A DNA stretch of 64,000 bases from Leptospira brenneri (GTDB lineage Bacteria; Spirochaetota; Leptospiria; Leptospirales; Leptospiraceae): contig NZ_NPDQ01000005.1 in assembly GCF_002812125.1 (NCBI RefSeq), forward strand, positions 186,001 through 250,000, written 5' to 3'. Below, piece after piece: positions 17,483-26,192 of this stretch. The notes beneath the pieces were generated by a model. That model was given only the letters and a program-made list of their open reading frames with translations, searched no databases and was not told where the DNA came from. Every line of letters begins with the position of its first letter. Within the stretch, counting starts at the first letter, position 1. Position numbers and translations under genes: made by a program.

Positions 17483-17511
17483 CCGAAATTGGAAATTGAA
17501 AGAAATTTCGG
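17483..17511 (+). promoter_or_regulatory. infC: Hairpin covering the infC ribosome-binding site
   Basis: CCGAAATT (17483-17490) can pair with AATTTCGG (17504-17511), closing a 13-base loop. The last G's are the start of the Shine-Dalgarno GGAG in front of the infC ATG at 17519. It could be a translational control element; rival pairings among three GAAATT copies are possible. Autoregulation of infC or L20 operons by leader RNA is known in other bacteria, but this fold is not one I recognise. Confidence 0.45.
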
Positions 17512-17518
17512 AGACTGA

Positions 17519-18082
17519 ATGCAGAAACGGCCCAACCCTAGAGGGAACCCAAACCAAGATAAATTCGCCCACATCAGAATTAACGAACAAATTACCAATG
17601 TAGCATCGATCCGACTCGTCTCTGACGAAGGGTCTGACATCGTTACTCTGGAAGAGGCTCTGAGAAGAGCTAAGGAAGCTAACCTTGATTTGGTGGAAGT
17701 CTCGGGAGACCAGGATGTTCACGTCTGTAAGTTGATCGATTTTGGAAAATACAAATTCGAACTTCTTAAGAAAACGAAAGAAGCGAAAAAGAAACAACAC
17801 GTAGTCACGGTGAAAGAAATTAAAATCCGCCCGCGGATTGATAACCATGACTTCGAGATTAAGAAGCGTCATGCTTTAGAATTCTTGCAAAAGGGTGATA
17901 AAGTAAAAGTGACTCTTCGATTCCGAGGCAGAGAGATGGTTCACTCTGAGATAGGAATGAATATTGTTAACCGGTTTGTCGAGGACCTAAAAGAGCATGC
18001 CTCTCCCGAAAAAATGCCGGTACACGACGGAAAGACGATAGTGGTCGTGATGAACCCAATTAGTGAGAAAGCTAAAGGATAA
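17519..18082 (+). CDS. infC: Translation initiation factor IF-3
   Basis: Binds the 30S subunit, keeps subunits apart and proofreads the start codon. 187 aa with the two IF-3 domains: the N-domain (about 15-85; [48 protein letters not shown]) and the C-domain (about 95-185; [38 protein letters not shown]), joined by the lysine-rich linker [13 protein letters not shown] 17519 is used, unlike the AUU start of enterobacteria. Gene order infC-rpmI-rplT is standard. Confidence 0.97.
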   Translation: MQKRPNPRGNPNQDKFAHIRINEQITNVASIRLVSDEGSDIVTLEEALRRAKEANLDLVEVSGDQDVHVCKLIDFGKYKFELLKKTKEAKKKQHVVTVKEIKIRPRIDNHDFEIKKRHALEFLQKGDKVKVTLRFRGREMVHSEIGMNIVNRFVEDLKEHASPEKMPVHDGKTIVVVMNPISEKAKG

Positions 18083-18090
18083 AAACAACT

Positions 18091-18291
18091 ATGTATAAAC
18101 TAAAAACAAACAGGGCAGCAGCGAAACGTTTTAAGTTTACCAAGTCTGGTAAAATTAAACGCGGTTGTGCGTTCCGAAGACATATCTTAGAGAAAAAATC
18201 TCCTAAGATGAAACACCAAAGCCGTGGAATGCACCTCATCCACGAAACCGACTATAACCGTGTAGAAAAACTTCTACCTTACGGAGGTTAA
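18091..18291 (+). CDS. rpmI: 50S ribosomal protein L35
   Basis: 66 aa, very basic. The family pattern is plain: [20 protein letters not shown], then [17 protein letters not shown] and the C-terminal [13 protein letters not shown]. Component of the large subunit. Eight bases separate it from infC and three from rplT, so the three are one transcript. Confidence 0.97.
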   Translation: MYKLKTNRAAAKRFKFTKSGKIKRGCAFRRHILEKKSPKMKHQSRGMHLIHETDYNRVEKLLPYGG

Positions 18292-18294
18292 ACG

Positions 18295-18648
18295 ATGCCA
18301 CGCGCAGTAAACGGAACCATCCATAAGAATCGTAGAAAAAAAGTTCTCGCTAAAGCAAAAGGTTTTAGAGGCGGACGTTCTAAACTTTTCAGAACAGCAA
18401 AATCTGCTGTGATGAAAGCTGGTCAATGGGCATACCGTGACCGTAGAAAGAAGAAGTCTGAATTCCGTAAACTTTGGATTACGAGAATCAATGCCGCAGT
18501 GAGAGAAAATGGAATGTCTTACTCTAAATTCATCCATGCACTCAAAACACACGGAATCAACTTAGATCGCAAAACTTTGGCTGACCTTGCATACAACCAC
18601 AAAGAAGTATTCAACGCCATCGTAGAAAAAACCAAAGTCGCTAAGTAA
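18295..18648 (+). CDS. rplT: 50S ribosomal protein L20
   Basis: 117 aa protein that binds 23S rRNA early in assembly and represses its own operon in several bacteria. Diagnostic segments are [40 protein letters not shown] and the C-terminal [18 protein letters not shown]. It ends the infC-rpmI-rplT group; an inverted repeat follows. Confidence 0.98.
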   Translation: MPRAVNGTIHKNRRKKVLAKAKGFRGGRSKLFRTAKSAVMKAGQWAYRDRRKKKSEFRKLWITRINAAVRENGMSYSKFIHALKTHGINLDRKTLADLAYNHKEVFNAIVEKTKVAK

Positions 18649-18662
18649 ATTAGTGCTTGATT

Positions 18663-18691
18663 GGAATAGAATGGCTCGGCTATTCTATTCC
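18663..18691 (+). terminator. Inverted repeat after rplT
   Basis: GGAATAGAATGGC-TCG-GCTATTCTATTCC, a 13-bp stem with one G-U pair and a 3-base loop. It is strong but lacks a following T-run (next bases are ATCGGATTGTT), so it may end or only slow transcription, or protect the mRNA end, between rplT and the cell-division genes. Confidence 0.5.
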
Positions 18692-18705
18692 ATCGGATTG
18701 TTATC

Positions 18706-19344
18706 ATGTTAAAAATCGAAACCATTGAAGAGCTAGAAAGTAAAGTTGTTAAGGCTTTGGAGTTAATCCAGGACCTAAGAACAGAAAACGCACGCCTGGA
18801 GACGGAAAACGAATCCCTCCGCGCGGAAAATGACCAAATGAAGCTCGCAATGGAGGAGAAGGAGCGCGAACTCACAACACTTCGCACAAAACTCCAAGAT
18901 GCTACTGAGGAGTTAAACAAACTTCGCGAAAGGGAAGGGCTTTTGGAATCGAAAGTCCAAAACCTTCTTGGTCGTTTGGATGGCCTTCCTACCACAGGAA
19001 GTTCTACTCCAAAAACGCAACCAGTTGCATCCACACCTGTAGAACCAGTTGCTGCAGCGGCCGCAGGAGCGGCAGCTGCTAGCTTAGCCGCTGATGAAGA
19101 CGATGAAATCATTCTTTTAGATGAAGATGAATCCGAATTCCAAACTGAAGAAGTTTTGGAAAAACCTACTGCATCCGCTTCTTTTGAAAAAGAGGAACTT
19201 GTTGTAGAAACTGAAGAAGAAGTTCCCACTGTTGAGATCGATGAAGATGATGACATCATCATTGATGATGACGATGAAGCGATCAGTGTCTTTGATGCAG
19301 ACGATGACGATGATTTTTTAATTATCGAAGACGATCCTAAATAA
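18706..19344 (+). CDS. ZapB-like coiled-coil protein with acidic tail
   Basis: 212 aa. Residues 1-90 form one long coiled coil with strict heptads (LESKVVKALELIQDLRTENA and further), like the small division protein ZapB. An Ala-rich linker follows (about 112-130), then an acidic tail rich in Asp and Glu (about 133-212) with short hydrophobic clusters (EIILLDEDE, DDIIIDDDDE, DDDFLIIEDD). ZapB proteins are normally about 80 aa, so the tail is an addition. zapA begins six bases later, which supports a role at the division ring. The large Ser-rich frame on the opposite strand here is an artefact of the Asp codons. Function of the tail is unknown. Confidence 0.7.
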   Translation: MLKIETIEELESKVVKALELIQDLRTENARLETENESLRAENDQMKLAMEEKERELTTLRTKLQDATEELNKLREREGLLESKVQNLLGRLDGLPTTGSSTPKTQPVASTPVEPVAAAAAGAAAASLAADEDDEIILLDEDESEFQTEEVLEKPTASASFEKEELVVETEEEVPTVEIDEDDDIIIDDDDEAISVFDADDDDDFLIIEDDPK

Positions 19345-19349
19345 TTTTT

Positions 19350-19667
19350 ATGGCAGAATCTGCCCCACAACCTCAAAAAATAACCAAACAAATCTTTGGT
19401 GAAACTTATACCATCATAGGTGAGGCCTCCTCTGGATATATTTCGGAGGTGGCTGATTTTGTAGAATCACGGCTTTTGGAATTGGCAAAAGCTCTTCCTT
19501 CGGCCTCAAAAACAAAACTTGCCGTACTTTGTGCACTCAATTTAGCAGACGAACTTTTTCAAATGAAGGAAGTTTCTTTGAAGGCAAATGAAATTCCTGA
19601 ACTCGAAGAAAGAACAAAAAAAATTATCTCTCTATTAGAAGAAGGGATCATTGGGGATCATTTTTGA
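19350..19667 (+). CDS. zapA: Cell division protein ZapA
   Basis: 105 aa. FtsZ-bundling protein of the division ring. The N-terminal half carries the ZapA fold (KITKQIFGETYTIIGEASSG, then YISEVADFVESRLLELAKAL); the rest is a coiled coil (LAVLCALNLADELFQMKE and KANEIPELEERTKKIISLLE). It lies between the ZapB-like gene and the 5-formyl-THF cyclo-ligase gene. In enterobacteria zapA and the cyclo-ligase gene are also neighbours, with 6S RNA between them; here there is no room for that RNA, the genes overlapping by a few bases. Confidence 0.88.
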   Translation: MAESAPQPQKITKQIFGETYTIIGEASSGYISEVADFVESRLLELAKALPSASKTKLAVLCALNLADELFQMKEVSLKANEIPELEERTKKIISLLEEGIIGDHF

Positions 19668-20248
19668 ATCCAATTTCTAAAAAAGATGCTAGAGAAATTC
19701 TAAAAAAAAATCTTCCGAACTTACCAGAAAGGGAAGACCATGAAACGGCAATTTTAAAAAGATTATTCCCACTTTTACAAGGTAAATCGAAAATCATCAC
19801 TTACTCACCTGACTTTCGGTATGAGGTGGATGTTCTTCCCATCATTGAATCTTCTCCAATCCCTCGGCCAACAAGTTTTATCGAAGCCAGACATTCTGCC
19901 AGGTGGTACTTCCCTCGGATGGAAGAGGGAAAGGTTTTGCGTTTTCTTAGGCCCTATTCCTTTGAAAAGAGCGAGATAGGACTCTTTCAGCCGGTTGGAG
20001 ATGAGGAGATCTCCGTAGAAGAAGCCGATTTGATCCTTGTCCCTGCTCTTGGTTTCAATGAAAAGGGATACCGGTTGGGACGCGGCGGCGGGTATTATGA
20101 TCGCATTTTAAATTCAGAATCTCTCCAAAAGAAAGCCGTTGGACTTAGTTTTTCTAAACTTTTTCCCGTCCCATTCCTTGAAGACAATCACGATTTAAAA
20201 ATAGGAAAAATGATTACGGAAATCCAGATTCATTCGTTTTTAGATTGA
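19664..20248 (+). CDS. 5-formyltetrahydrofolate cyclo-ligase
   Basis: Converts 5-formyl-THF to 5,10-methenyl-THF with ATP. 194 aa. Starts at TTG 19664 inside the ZapA stop codon. Family landmarks are the N-terminal KKDAREILKKNL, the substrate-contact WYFPRMEEGKVLRF region, LILVPALGFNEKGYRLGRGG and GGYYDRIL, which carries the phosphate-binding GRGGGYYD motif. Length is typical. Follows the zapA gene, an arrangement also known elsewhere. Confidence 0.92.
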   Translation: MNPISKKDAREILKKNLPNLPEREDHETAILKRLFPLLQGKSKIITYSPDFRYEVDVLPIIESSPIPRPTSFIEARHSARWYFPRMEEGKVLRFLRPYSFEKSEIGLFQPVGDEEISVEEADLILVPALGFNEKGYRLGRGGGYYDRILNSESLQKKAVGLSFSKLFPVPFLEDNHDLKIGKMITEIQIHSFLD

Positions 20249-20285
20249 ATCCATATAGGATTCTGACACGATTCTCAGGTAGCAT

Positions 20286-20789
20286 ATGGACCAAGAAACA
20301 TTACTCACATCCCTGGCGGAAAAAACCAAAATGGAACAAGAGTCCGATCTGGGAGACTTGGAACAGTTTCTCACCTTTACCATCGATAAAGAATTCTTTG
20401 GGATTCGACTCCTATTGGTACATGAAATTTTAAAACCAGTCCTCATCACAAGGATTCCGAATGTAGATGATTATATCTTAGGAGTCATCAACCTTCGTGG
20501 CGAAATCATACCTATCTTAGATTTGAAAAAAAGATTTCATGAAACAGACTCTGAGATTTTTCCTATTTCCCGAATCATCGTCATTATGTTAGACGAGAAG
20601 AGGATTGGTGTTCTGGTAGATGAAGTCAAACAAGTTGTGAAAATCCAAAAGGATTTTATTAGTTATACAACTGATGATTTATCGTTAAACTATAGTAAGA
20701 TGGTTGAATCTGTGTCTAGATATGAAGACCATTTGATTTTGAATTTGGATTTGGAACAAATCGTTGATTTTGTTTCCATCGTAAAGTAA
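20286..20789 (+). CDS. cheW: CheW chemotaxis coupling protein
   Basis: Joins receptors to the kinase CheA. 167 aa, with a 30-residue N-terminal extension before the CheW domain. Motifs: FTIDKEFFGIRLLLVHEIL, then RIPNVDDYILGVINLRGEII PI written here in two parts (VINLRGEIIPILDLKKRF), then IVIMLDEKRIGVLVDEVKQV. It is the first gene of a chemotaxis operon cheW-cheA-cheB-cheY. Confidence 0.95.
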   Translation: MDQETLLTSLAEKTKMEQESDLGDLEQFLTFTIDKEFFGIRLLLVHEILKPVLITRIPNVDDYILGVINLRGEIIPILDLKKRFHETDSEIFPISRIIVIMLDEKRIGVLVDEVKQVVKIQKDFISYTTDDLSLNYSKMVESVSRYEDHLILNLDLEQIVDFVSIVK

Positions 20790-20807
20790 ATAGAAAGGGA
20801 TACGAAA

Positions 20808-23800
20808 TTGGCTGGAATTTTAGGCGAATACACAGAAGTTTTCCTGGAAGAGTCCGAGGATCAAATTGAAGAATTAAATTCCAATTTGGTAAAACTCGAA
20901 AAGGATCATGAAAACCCGGAAATCATCAATGATATCTTTCGTGCTGCACACTCTTTAAAAAGTTCCTCCGCTTTCGTTGGACTTTATAATCTTTCTGATT
21001 TAGCTCATACTATGGAAAACCTTCTCCAAAAAATCAGAGAAGGAAGTCTTGAAATCAATGTTAAGTTGGTGAATTTATTATTCGAATGTTTTGATCTTAT
21101 CAAACAAGTGATCGAAGGTGTGGCAAATGGTGTAAAAGTAGAAACCCCTTTTACTGACATGATCAAAAAACTCCAAGATTATGAAGCTAAGCCAAATCAA
21201 TCTAGTTCTGATACTTCTAAACCAAGTAGTCCTTCAAAATCAGAAGGAAGTTCTAATCCCACTACAATTAGCTTAAACGAAGAAGAGATTTCTGAAATTC
21301 GCCAATCACTTAAAGAAGAAAGTGATCTATCTGCATTCTCTGTAGATTTAAAATTAAAAAACGATACACCGATGCAGAATTTAAGACTTCTGCTCATCTT
21401 ACAGTCGGTAAAACAATCGGGTGCGATCATTAAATGTAATCCTTCGGAAGATGCTTTGGACAACGGACAAGGTAGTTTTGCCCTTTCTTTTGTTACTGTC
21501 ACAAAGCTAAATAAACATGAGTTACATGTTCAATGTAATATCGATATGGTGGATACACTTCTTGTGGAAGAACTCAAACTTCCTGAAACAGAAATGGAAG
21601 CTTTGGAAAAAAGATCTGAAAGTGCACCGGTTTCGGGAGTTTCAGGTCAATCCAATGGCCATTTAGAATCAGAAGATAAACATGGCCTGAAGGGATCTGC
21701 TAACTTTGATAAGGCGGTAACGGATTCCAAAGTAGTGATGAGAACCATCAAGGTATCTTCTGATAAACTAGACCAACTCATGAACAATGTGGGAGAACTT
21801 GTCATCACTAACTCCGGATTCCAAAAAATCTATGATGATTTAGTTGCACAGTTTGGTGAAGATTCTTTATTTAATGAACTCAAAGGAAAAATCGATCAAA
21901 TCAATCGAATTTCTAAAGACTTACAAACAGGAATTATGAACATTCGAATGGTTCCCATTGGATCTGTGTTCAACAGATTTACGAGACTCATTCGTGACCT
22001 TTCTTTGGAGACGGGTAAACAAGTTAATCTTGTCCTTCGAGGAGAAAATACAGAACTCGATAAAAAAGTAATCGATGCGATTGGAGAACCCCTCATCCAT
22101 CTCATTCGTAATTCAGTAGACCATGGAATTGAATCTCCTGCAGAAAGACGAGCAGCGGGCAAACCAGAGGAAGGAACTGTAGAGCTTAATGCTTACCAAG
22201 GTGGATCCAATATTCTTGTGGAAATCCGCGATGATGGTAAGGGTTTGAATAAAGATAAAATCTTAAAAAAAGCCATTGAACGTGGGTTAGTTAGTGAATC
22301 GGATGCACAAAACTTAGCAGAGTCTGATATCTTTCAATTTATCTTTGCACCTGGATTTTCTACCGCCGATAAAATTTCTGATATCTCGGGTCGCGGTGTG
22401 GGGATGAATGTTGTGAATAAACTCATCGAAGAGTTTAAGGGTAAAATTCTCATCCATTCGGAAGAGGGTAAAGGTTCTTCTTTTACTCTTTCTTTCCCTC
22501 AAGCACTTGCGATCATCCCATCCATTCTTGTGATTATGGAAGAGGAAGTGTATGCATTCCCTCTTTCTGAGGTATCCGAAACCATCAAGGTCAACTTGGA
22601 TCAAATCACTACTCTCGAAGGGCATGAAATCATCAATCTACGCGGAGAAGTTTTACCAATTTACCGATTGAATCGTATTTTGGGACTTGCCGACAAACAA
22701 GAAATGGTGGAAGTTCCTGTTGTCATCGTAAATTACAAAACCAGAAAACTTGGATTTATGGTAGATGATCTCATTGGAAAACATGAAACCGTAATCAAGT
22801 CACTCGGTAAAAACTTCAAAGACATCCAAGGTCTAACTGGTGCCACCATTATGGGTGATGGAACTATCATCCTTGTTTTAGACATTCCTGGCCTTGTAGA
22901 GATTGCTGCTGATAAAGTGGATTGGTCTGACAAATTAGTTTCTGGCGAGATGATGAAAAGAGCCTCAACCATTCGCTCTCTAGAAATGTCCGATTCCGAT
23001 TTAATGTTTAAATCAAATCACCCAACCAACAGATATAATGCGAAGTTGATTGAGTTACGTGCAAAAGACAAATCGCGTGTTAAAAAAGATAAACATAAAA
23101 TAGAAAAACATGTAATCGTTCCAAAAGAAGAGGTTTATGCGGAAGAACCAGCGGCGAACCTCAAAATCACGACAGAAGTGATTAAAACGGAAGCTGTTGT
23201 GAATGGAGATTCTGGTGAATCTTCAAAATCGGCTACGGCAACGCTTGTGATCGATCATAAAACTGACGAGATTCATCGTTTGGCTGATGTTGCAAAAATA
23301 GAAAACGTCAAACTTACAGAAAGAGAACAAGCCGCAGAAATCATTAAAGGTTTTGTGGAGCAAAAAGAAGAACGTTTGAATCAAGTGGCAGCATTAAATT
23401 CTGATGCGATCAATGAAATCATGTCTTCTAAAGATATCAAAAAACTAGAGAATATTGTGAATACTGGTATGATGAATGCCGGAGTTGTACTCTCTCAGTT
23501 AGTTGGTAAAGAAGTAGAACTTTTTATTCCTGAAATTACACTCACTGACCGTGAAGGATTGGCTAAAGAATTTCGTTATTCCATGGATCAGTTTTTTGGA
23601 ATGAAAATTCGTATGACCGGAGACTTAAACGGAAACCTTCTGATGATGTTTTCGGAAGAAAACGGATCTGAAATTGCAAAAGAATTACTTGGTTCTGCAG
23701 ATGCTAAATACGCAGAGGGAAGTTCTCATAAACTTTCTGAAGATATGGTTTCTGTTTTATCTGAAATTTCTAATATCGTTTGTTCCAGTGTGATGAACTC

Positions 23801-24011
23801 ACTTTCGAATAAATTGAAAAAAGAAGTTTTACCATCAGTTCCAGAAATGATTACAGGTAGTTTTATGGACGTCATTGACATCGTAAAACCGGAACGAACT
23901 AAGTTTTTGTCCATGCATACTGAGTTTAACCACCAAGGCAGTAACCTAATTGGTGTTTTGGTTTTCCTACCTGATTTTGATGAACTGGTAGACCTCATCC
24001 ATAAATCATGA
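20808..24011 (+). CDS. cheA: Chemotaxis histidine kinase CheA fused to a CheC-like domain
   Basis: 1067 aa, TTG start with GAAAGGGA upstream. Order: Hpt domain with phosphoacceptor His48 (FRAAHSLKSSSAF); P2-like segment (about 155-270); dimerisation domain from about 300; HATPase (about 345-560: LIHLIRNSVDHGIESP, IRDDGKGLNKDKIL, DISGRGVGMNVVN); CheW-like domain (about 565-700); a charged linker; and a C-terminal CheC/CheX-like domain (about 840-1067). That last domain keeps one phosphatase-type motif, S-x3-E-x2-N in SVLSEISNIVCSS, while the first copy (LENIVNTGMMNAG) has Asn where Glu is expected. So kinase and CheY-phosphatase-like parts sit in one chain. ATGA overlap with cheB. Confidence 0.95.
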   Translation: MAGILGEYTEVFLEESEDQIEELNSNLVKLEKDHENPEIINDIFRAAHSLKSSSAFVGLYNLSDLAHTMENLLQKIREGSLEINVKLVNLLFECFDLIKQVIEGVANGVKVETPFTDMIKKLQDYEAKPNQSSSDTSKPSSPSKSEGSSNPTTISLNEEEISEIRQSLKEESDLSAFSVDLKLKNDTPMQNLRLLLILQSVKQSGAIIKCNPSEDALDNGQGSFALSFVTVTKLNKHELHVQCNIDMVDTLLVEELKLPETEMEALEKRSESAPVSGVSGQSNGHLESEDKHGLKGSANFDKAVTDSKVVMRTIKVSSDKLDQLMNNVGELVITNSGFQKIYDDLVAQFGEDSLFNELKGKIDQINRISKDLQTGIMNIRMVPIGSVFNRFTRLIRDLSLETGKQVNLVLRGENTELDKKVIDAIGEPLIHLIRNSVDHGIESPAERRAAGKPEEGTVELNAYQGGSNILVEIRDDGKGLNKDKILKKAIERGLVSESDAQNLAESDIFQFIFAPGFSTADKISDISGRGVGMNVVNKLIEEFKGKILIHSEEGKGSSFTLSFPQALAIIPSILVIMEEEVYAFPLSEVSETIKVNLDQITTLEGHEIINLRGEVLPIYRLNRILGLADKQEMVEVPVVIVNYKTRKLGFMVDDLIGKHETVIKSLGKNFKDIQGLTGATIMGDGTIILVLDIPGLVEIAADKVDWSDKLVSGEMMKRASTIRSLEMSDSDLMFKSNHPTNRYNAKLIELRAKDKSRVKKDKHKIEKHVIVPKEEVYAEEPAANLKITTEVIKTEAVVNGDSGESSKSATATLVIDHKTDEIHRLADVAKIENVKLTEREQAAEIIKGFVEQKEERLNQVAALNSDAINEIMSSKDIKKLENIVNTGMMNAGVVLSQLVGKEVELFIPEITLTDREGLAKEFRYSMDQFFGMKIRMTGDLNGNLLMMFSEENGSEIAKELLGSADAKYAEGSSHKLSEDMVSVLSEISNIVCSSVMNSLSNKLKKEVLPSVPEMITGSFMDVIDIVKPERTKFLSMHTEFNHQGSNLIGVLVFLPDFDELVDLIHKS

Positions 24012-25075
24012 ATAGAAAACCAACCGTTGTTATCATTGATGACTCACTTCTCGTGAGGAATATCTTAAGTGATGTCCTCACCAAAAAGGATGAAGTGCAA
24101 GTCATAGCCACCGGCAAAACCGGAATGGATTGTATTGATTTAGCGGGAAAGTTAAAACCAGATTTTATTGTTTTAGACATTGAGATGCCGATTATGGATG
24201 GCCTCACTGCACTTGCGGAAATTAAAAAATTAAAACTCTCCACACATGTGATCATGCTTTCCGTGTTAACCCAACATGGAGCAGATGCCACATTCAAAGC
24301 CTTGGAACTTGGTGCCGTTGATTTCATTCCCAAACCTTCCAGCGGAAATCAGTTCTCACCCGAAGATGTGGCTGCGGTATTGTCCGCAAAAATCAAAGGA
24401 TTTTCCGATTCTAAGCTTCCTAATTCGGATATTTTGGTAAAACCAGAACGTACCGAACGCCAATTAAATAAAAGTTTTCAAAAACCGATCAAAGTAGACG
24501 CTATCGGAATAGGGACCTCCACTGGCGGGCCGAAAGCCTTACAAACTGTCTTTGCGGGTATCCCTGAAGACTTTGCGAAACCTATATTTGTCGTACAACA
24601 TATGCCAGCTGGGTTTACGAAGGCATTTGCAGATAGATTGAATTCCTTGTCTAAAATACAAGTGAAAGAAGCAGAGCAGGGTGACTTAGTTCAGTCTGGA
24701 ATGGCTTACATAGCGCCTGGTGATTACCAAATGAAGGTAATCAACAAGGGAAAAGACCGAGTCATTGAACTCACCCATACAGGGCAAGTCAATGGACATA
24801 GGCCATCCATTGAAGTATTGTTTGATAGTTTGGTGGAAGCATATGGTGGAGATCATCTTTTATCCATGATCATGACGGGTATGGGTAAAGATGGATCGCA
24901 ATCAATCACCAACATTCACGCTAAAGGTGGTATTACTTTGGCGCAGAATGAAGCAACATCGGTAGTTTATGGAATGAACCGTGTTGCAGTAGAACTCGGA
25001 GGAATTGATTTTGTTCTTCCGGTGGATGAATTAGTACCAAAAATGATTGAGTTATTAAAGTCGAGAGGGAATTAA
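24008..25075 (+). CDS. cheB: CheB chemotaxis methylesterase
   Basis: Removes methyl groups from receptor glutamates and deamidates glutamines when phosphorylated. 355 aa. Receiver domain (1-120) with the acceptor Asp in FIVLDIEMPIMDGL and the Lys in VDFIPKPSSG; linker; esterase domain (about 160-350) with Ser in GIGTSTGGPKAL, His in VVQHMPAGFT and Asp in MTGMGKDGSQ. Starts inside the cheA stop (ATGA). Confidence 0.96.
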   Translation: MNRKPTVVIIDDSLLVRNILSDVLTKKDEVQVIATGKTGMDCIDLAGKLKPDFIVLDIEMPIMDGLTALAEIKKLKLSTHVIMLSVLTQHGADATFKALELGAVDFIPKPSSGNQFSPEDVAAVLSAKIKGFSDSKLPNSDILVKPERTERQLNKSFQKPIKVDAIGIGTSTGGPKALQTVFAGIPEDFAKPIFVVQHMPAGFTKAFADRLNSLSKIQVKEAEQGDLVQSGMAYIAPGDYQMKVINKGKDRVIELTHTGQVNGHRPSIEVLFDSLVEAYGGDHLLSMIMTGMGKDGSQSITNIHAKGGITLAQNEATSVVYGMNRVAVELGGIDFVLPVDELVPKMIELLKSRGN

Positions 25076-25076
25076 C

Positions 25077-25439
25077 ATGGCAAGAATTTTGGTTGTAGAT
25101 GATGCAAAATTCATGAGAACGCTAGTAAAAGATGCGTTAGTTGGTGCGGGTCACGAGATCGTAGGTGAAGCTGAGAACGGTAATATTGCGGTAGAACAGT
25201 ATAAAAACCTCAAACCAGATTTGGTCACGATGGACATTACCATGCGCGAAAAAGATGGAATTGAAGCTACAAAAGAAATTATCAAGTTTGATGCTTCTGC
25301 TAAAATCATTATGGTAACTGCTCTTGGTCAGGAAGATTTATTAGCAAAGGCAATTAAGATGGGTGTGAAGGACTTTGTTGTTAAACCTTTCCCTCCAGAA
25401 AGATTGCAACAAGCTGCAGCAAAAGCACTAGGTTTATAG
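25077..25439 (+). CDS. cheY: CheY response regulator
   Basis: Single receiver domain of 120 aa, the output of the chemotaxis pathway. ILVVDDAKFMRTLVKDAL holds the acidic pocket, DLVTMDITMREKDGI the phosphorylated Asp, IIMVTALGQ the Thr and FVVKPFPPERL the Lys. It ends the chemotaxis genes, but scpA starts only three bases later, so the transcript may continue. Confidence 0.95.
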   Translation: MARILVVDDAKFMRTLVKDALVGAGHEIVGEAENGNIAVEQYKNLKPDLVTMDITMREKDGIEATKEIIKFDASAKIIMVTALGQEDLLAKAIKMGVKDFVVKPFPPERLQQAAAKALGL

Positions 25440-25442
25440 ATC

Positions 25443-26186
25443 GTGTCCCAAACCCCGGAGTTTATCGTCCGGTGGCAAAACCAGGACGGAGGACTGACAG
25501 AAGGACCTTTAACGGTTTTATGGTCTCTGATTGATAGTTATAAGGTTGATATTTTTGAAGTCTCCCTTTCGCGTATCACATCTGATTTCATTCAATTTTT
25601 GAGAACCAGTCAGTCCTTGTCGATTGAACTTACTTCTGAGTTTGCTGTTATGGCATCTCATTTGGTGTATTTAAAGTCCAAAGCCTTGTTGCCGGATCCT
25701 GGTTTCGAGGAAGAGGATTATGATCCACCGCTTCCCAAAGAGCTAGTTGATAAATTACTCGAACACAAAAAGTTTCAAATGGCCGGGCAACGTCTGGCGG
25801 AACTGGACAGATTGACCGCAGGTATGTTCACTCGGGAAACCAACCAAGTTTTGGATGAAACCGAAGTTTGGTTGGATGTCAGCCTAGTGGACTTAATTTC
25901 TGCTTTTAATTCGATTTTGGAACAAGAGAGTTCCAATGAAATCGAAGACCTTCTCCCTATCTACGAGGGTGTGGCCCAGTATTCCGTAGAAGATAAAATG
26001 GCCTATTTACAGGGTCTTTTGGAAAAAACCGGGGAAATCCATTTTATGGATTTGTTTGAGACGGAAAAACCGGAAAAAAAAGAAATCGTCGCTGCCTTCC
26101 TTGCTGTATTAGAAGTTGTTAAAATCCGAGTTTGCAAAGTCCTCCAACATGCAGTTTTCGGTGAAATCAAAATAGTCAAGGTTTAG
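25443..26186 (+). CDS. scpA: Segregation and condensation protein A (kleisin)
   Basis: Kleisin subunit of the SMC-ScpAB complex that arranges and separates the chromosome. 247 aa, GTG start. N-terminal region typical of ScpA: FEGPL-like stretch EGPLTVLWSLIDSYKVDIFE, VSLSRITSDFIQFL, ASHLVYLKSKALLPDP. C-terminal winged helix: EIVAAFLAVLEVVKIRVCKV. scpB follows after six bases. Confidence 0.94.
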   Translation: MSQTPEFIVRWQNQDGGLTEGPLTVLWSLIDSYKVDIFEVSLSRITSDFIQFLRTSQSLSIELTSEFAVMASHLVYLKSKALLPDPGFEEEDYDPPLPKELVDKLLEHKKFQMAGQRLAELDRLTAGMFTRETNQVLDETEVWLDVSLVDLISAFNSILEQESSNEIEDLLPIYEGVAQYSVEDKMAYLQGLLEKTGEIHFMDLFETEKPEKKEIVAAFLAVLEVVKIRVCKVLQHAVFGEIKIVKV

Positions 26187-26192
26187 ATTCAT

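Noticed and set aside
18519..19391. Long Ser-rich reading frame on the minus strand, 290 codons
   Set aside because: It is the mirror of the Asp/Glu-rich ZapB-like gene and runs across rplT; GAT/GAA codons read backwards give Ser-rich strings.
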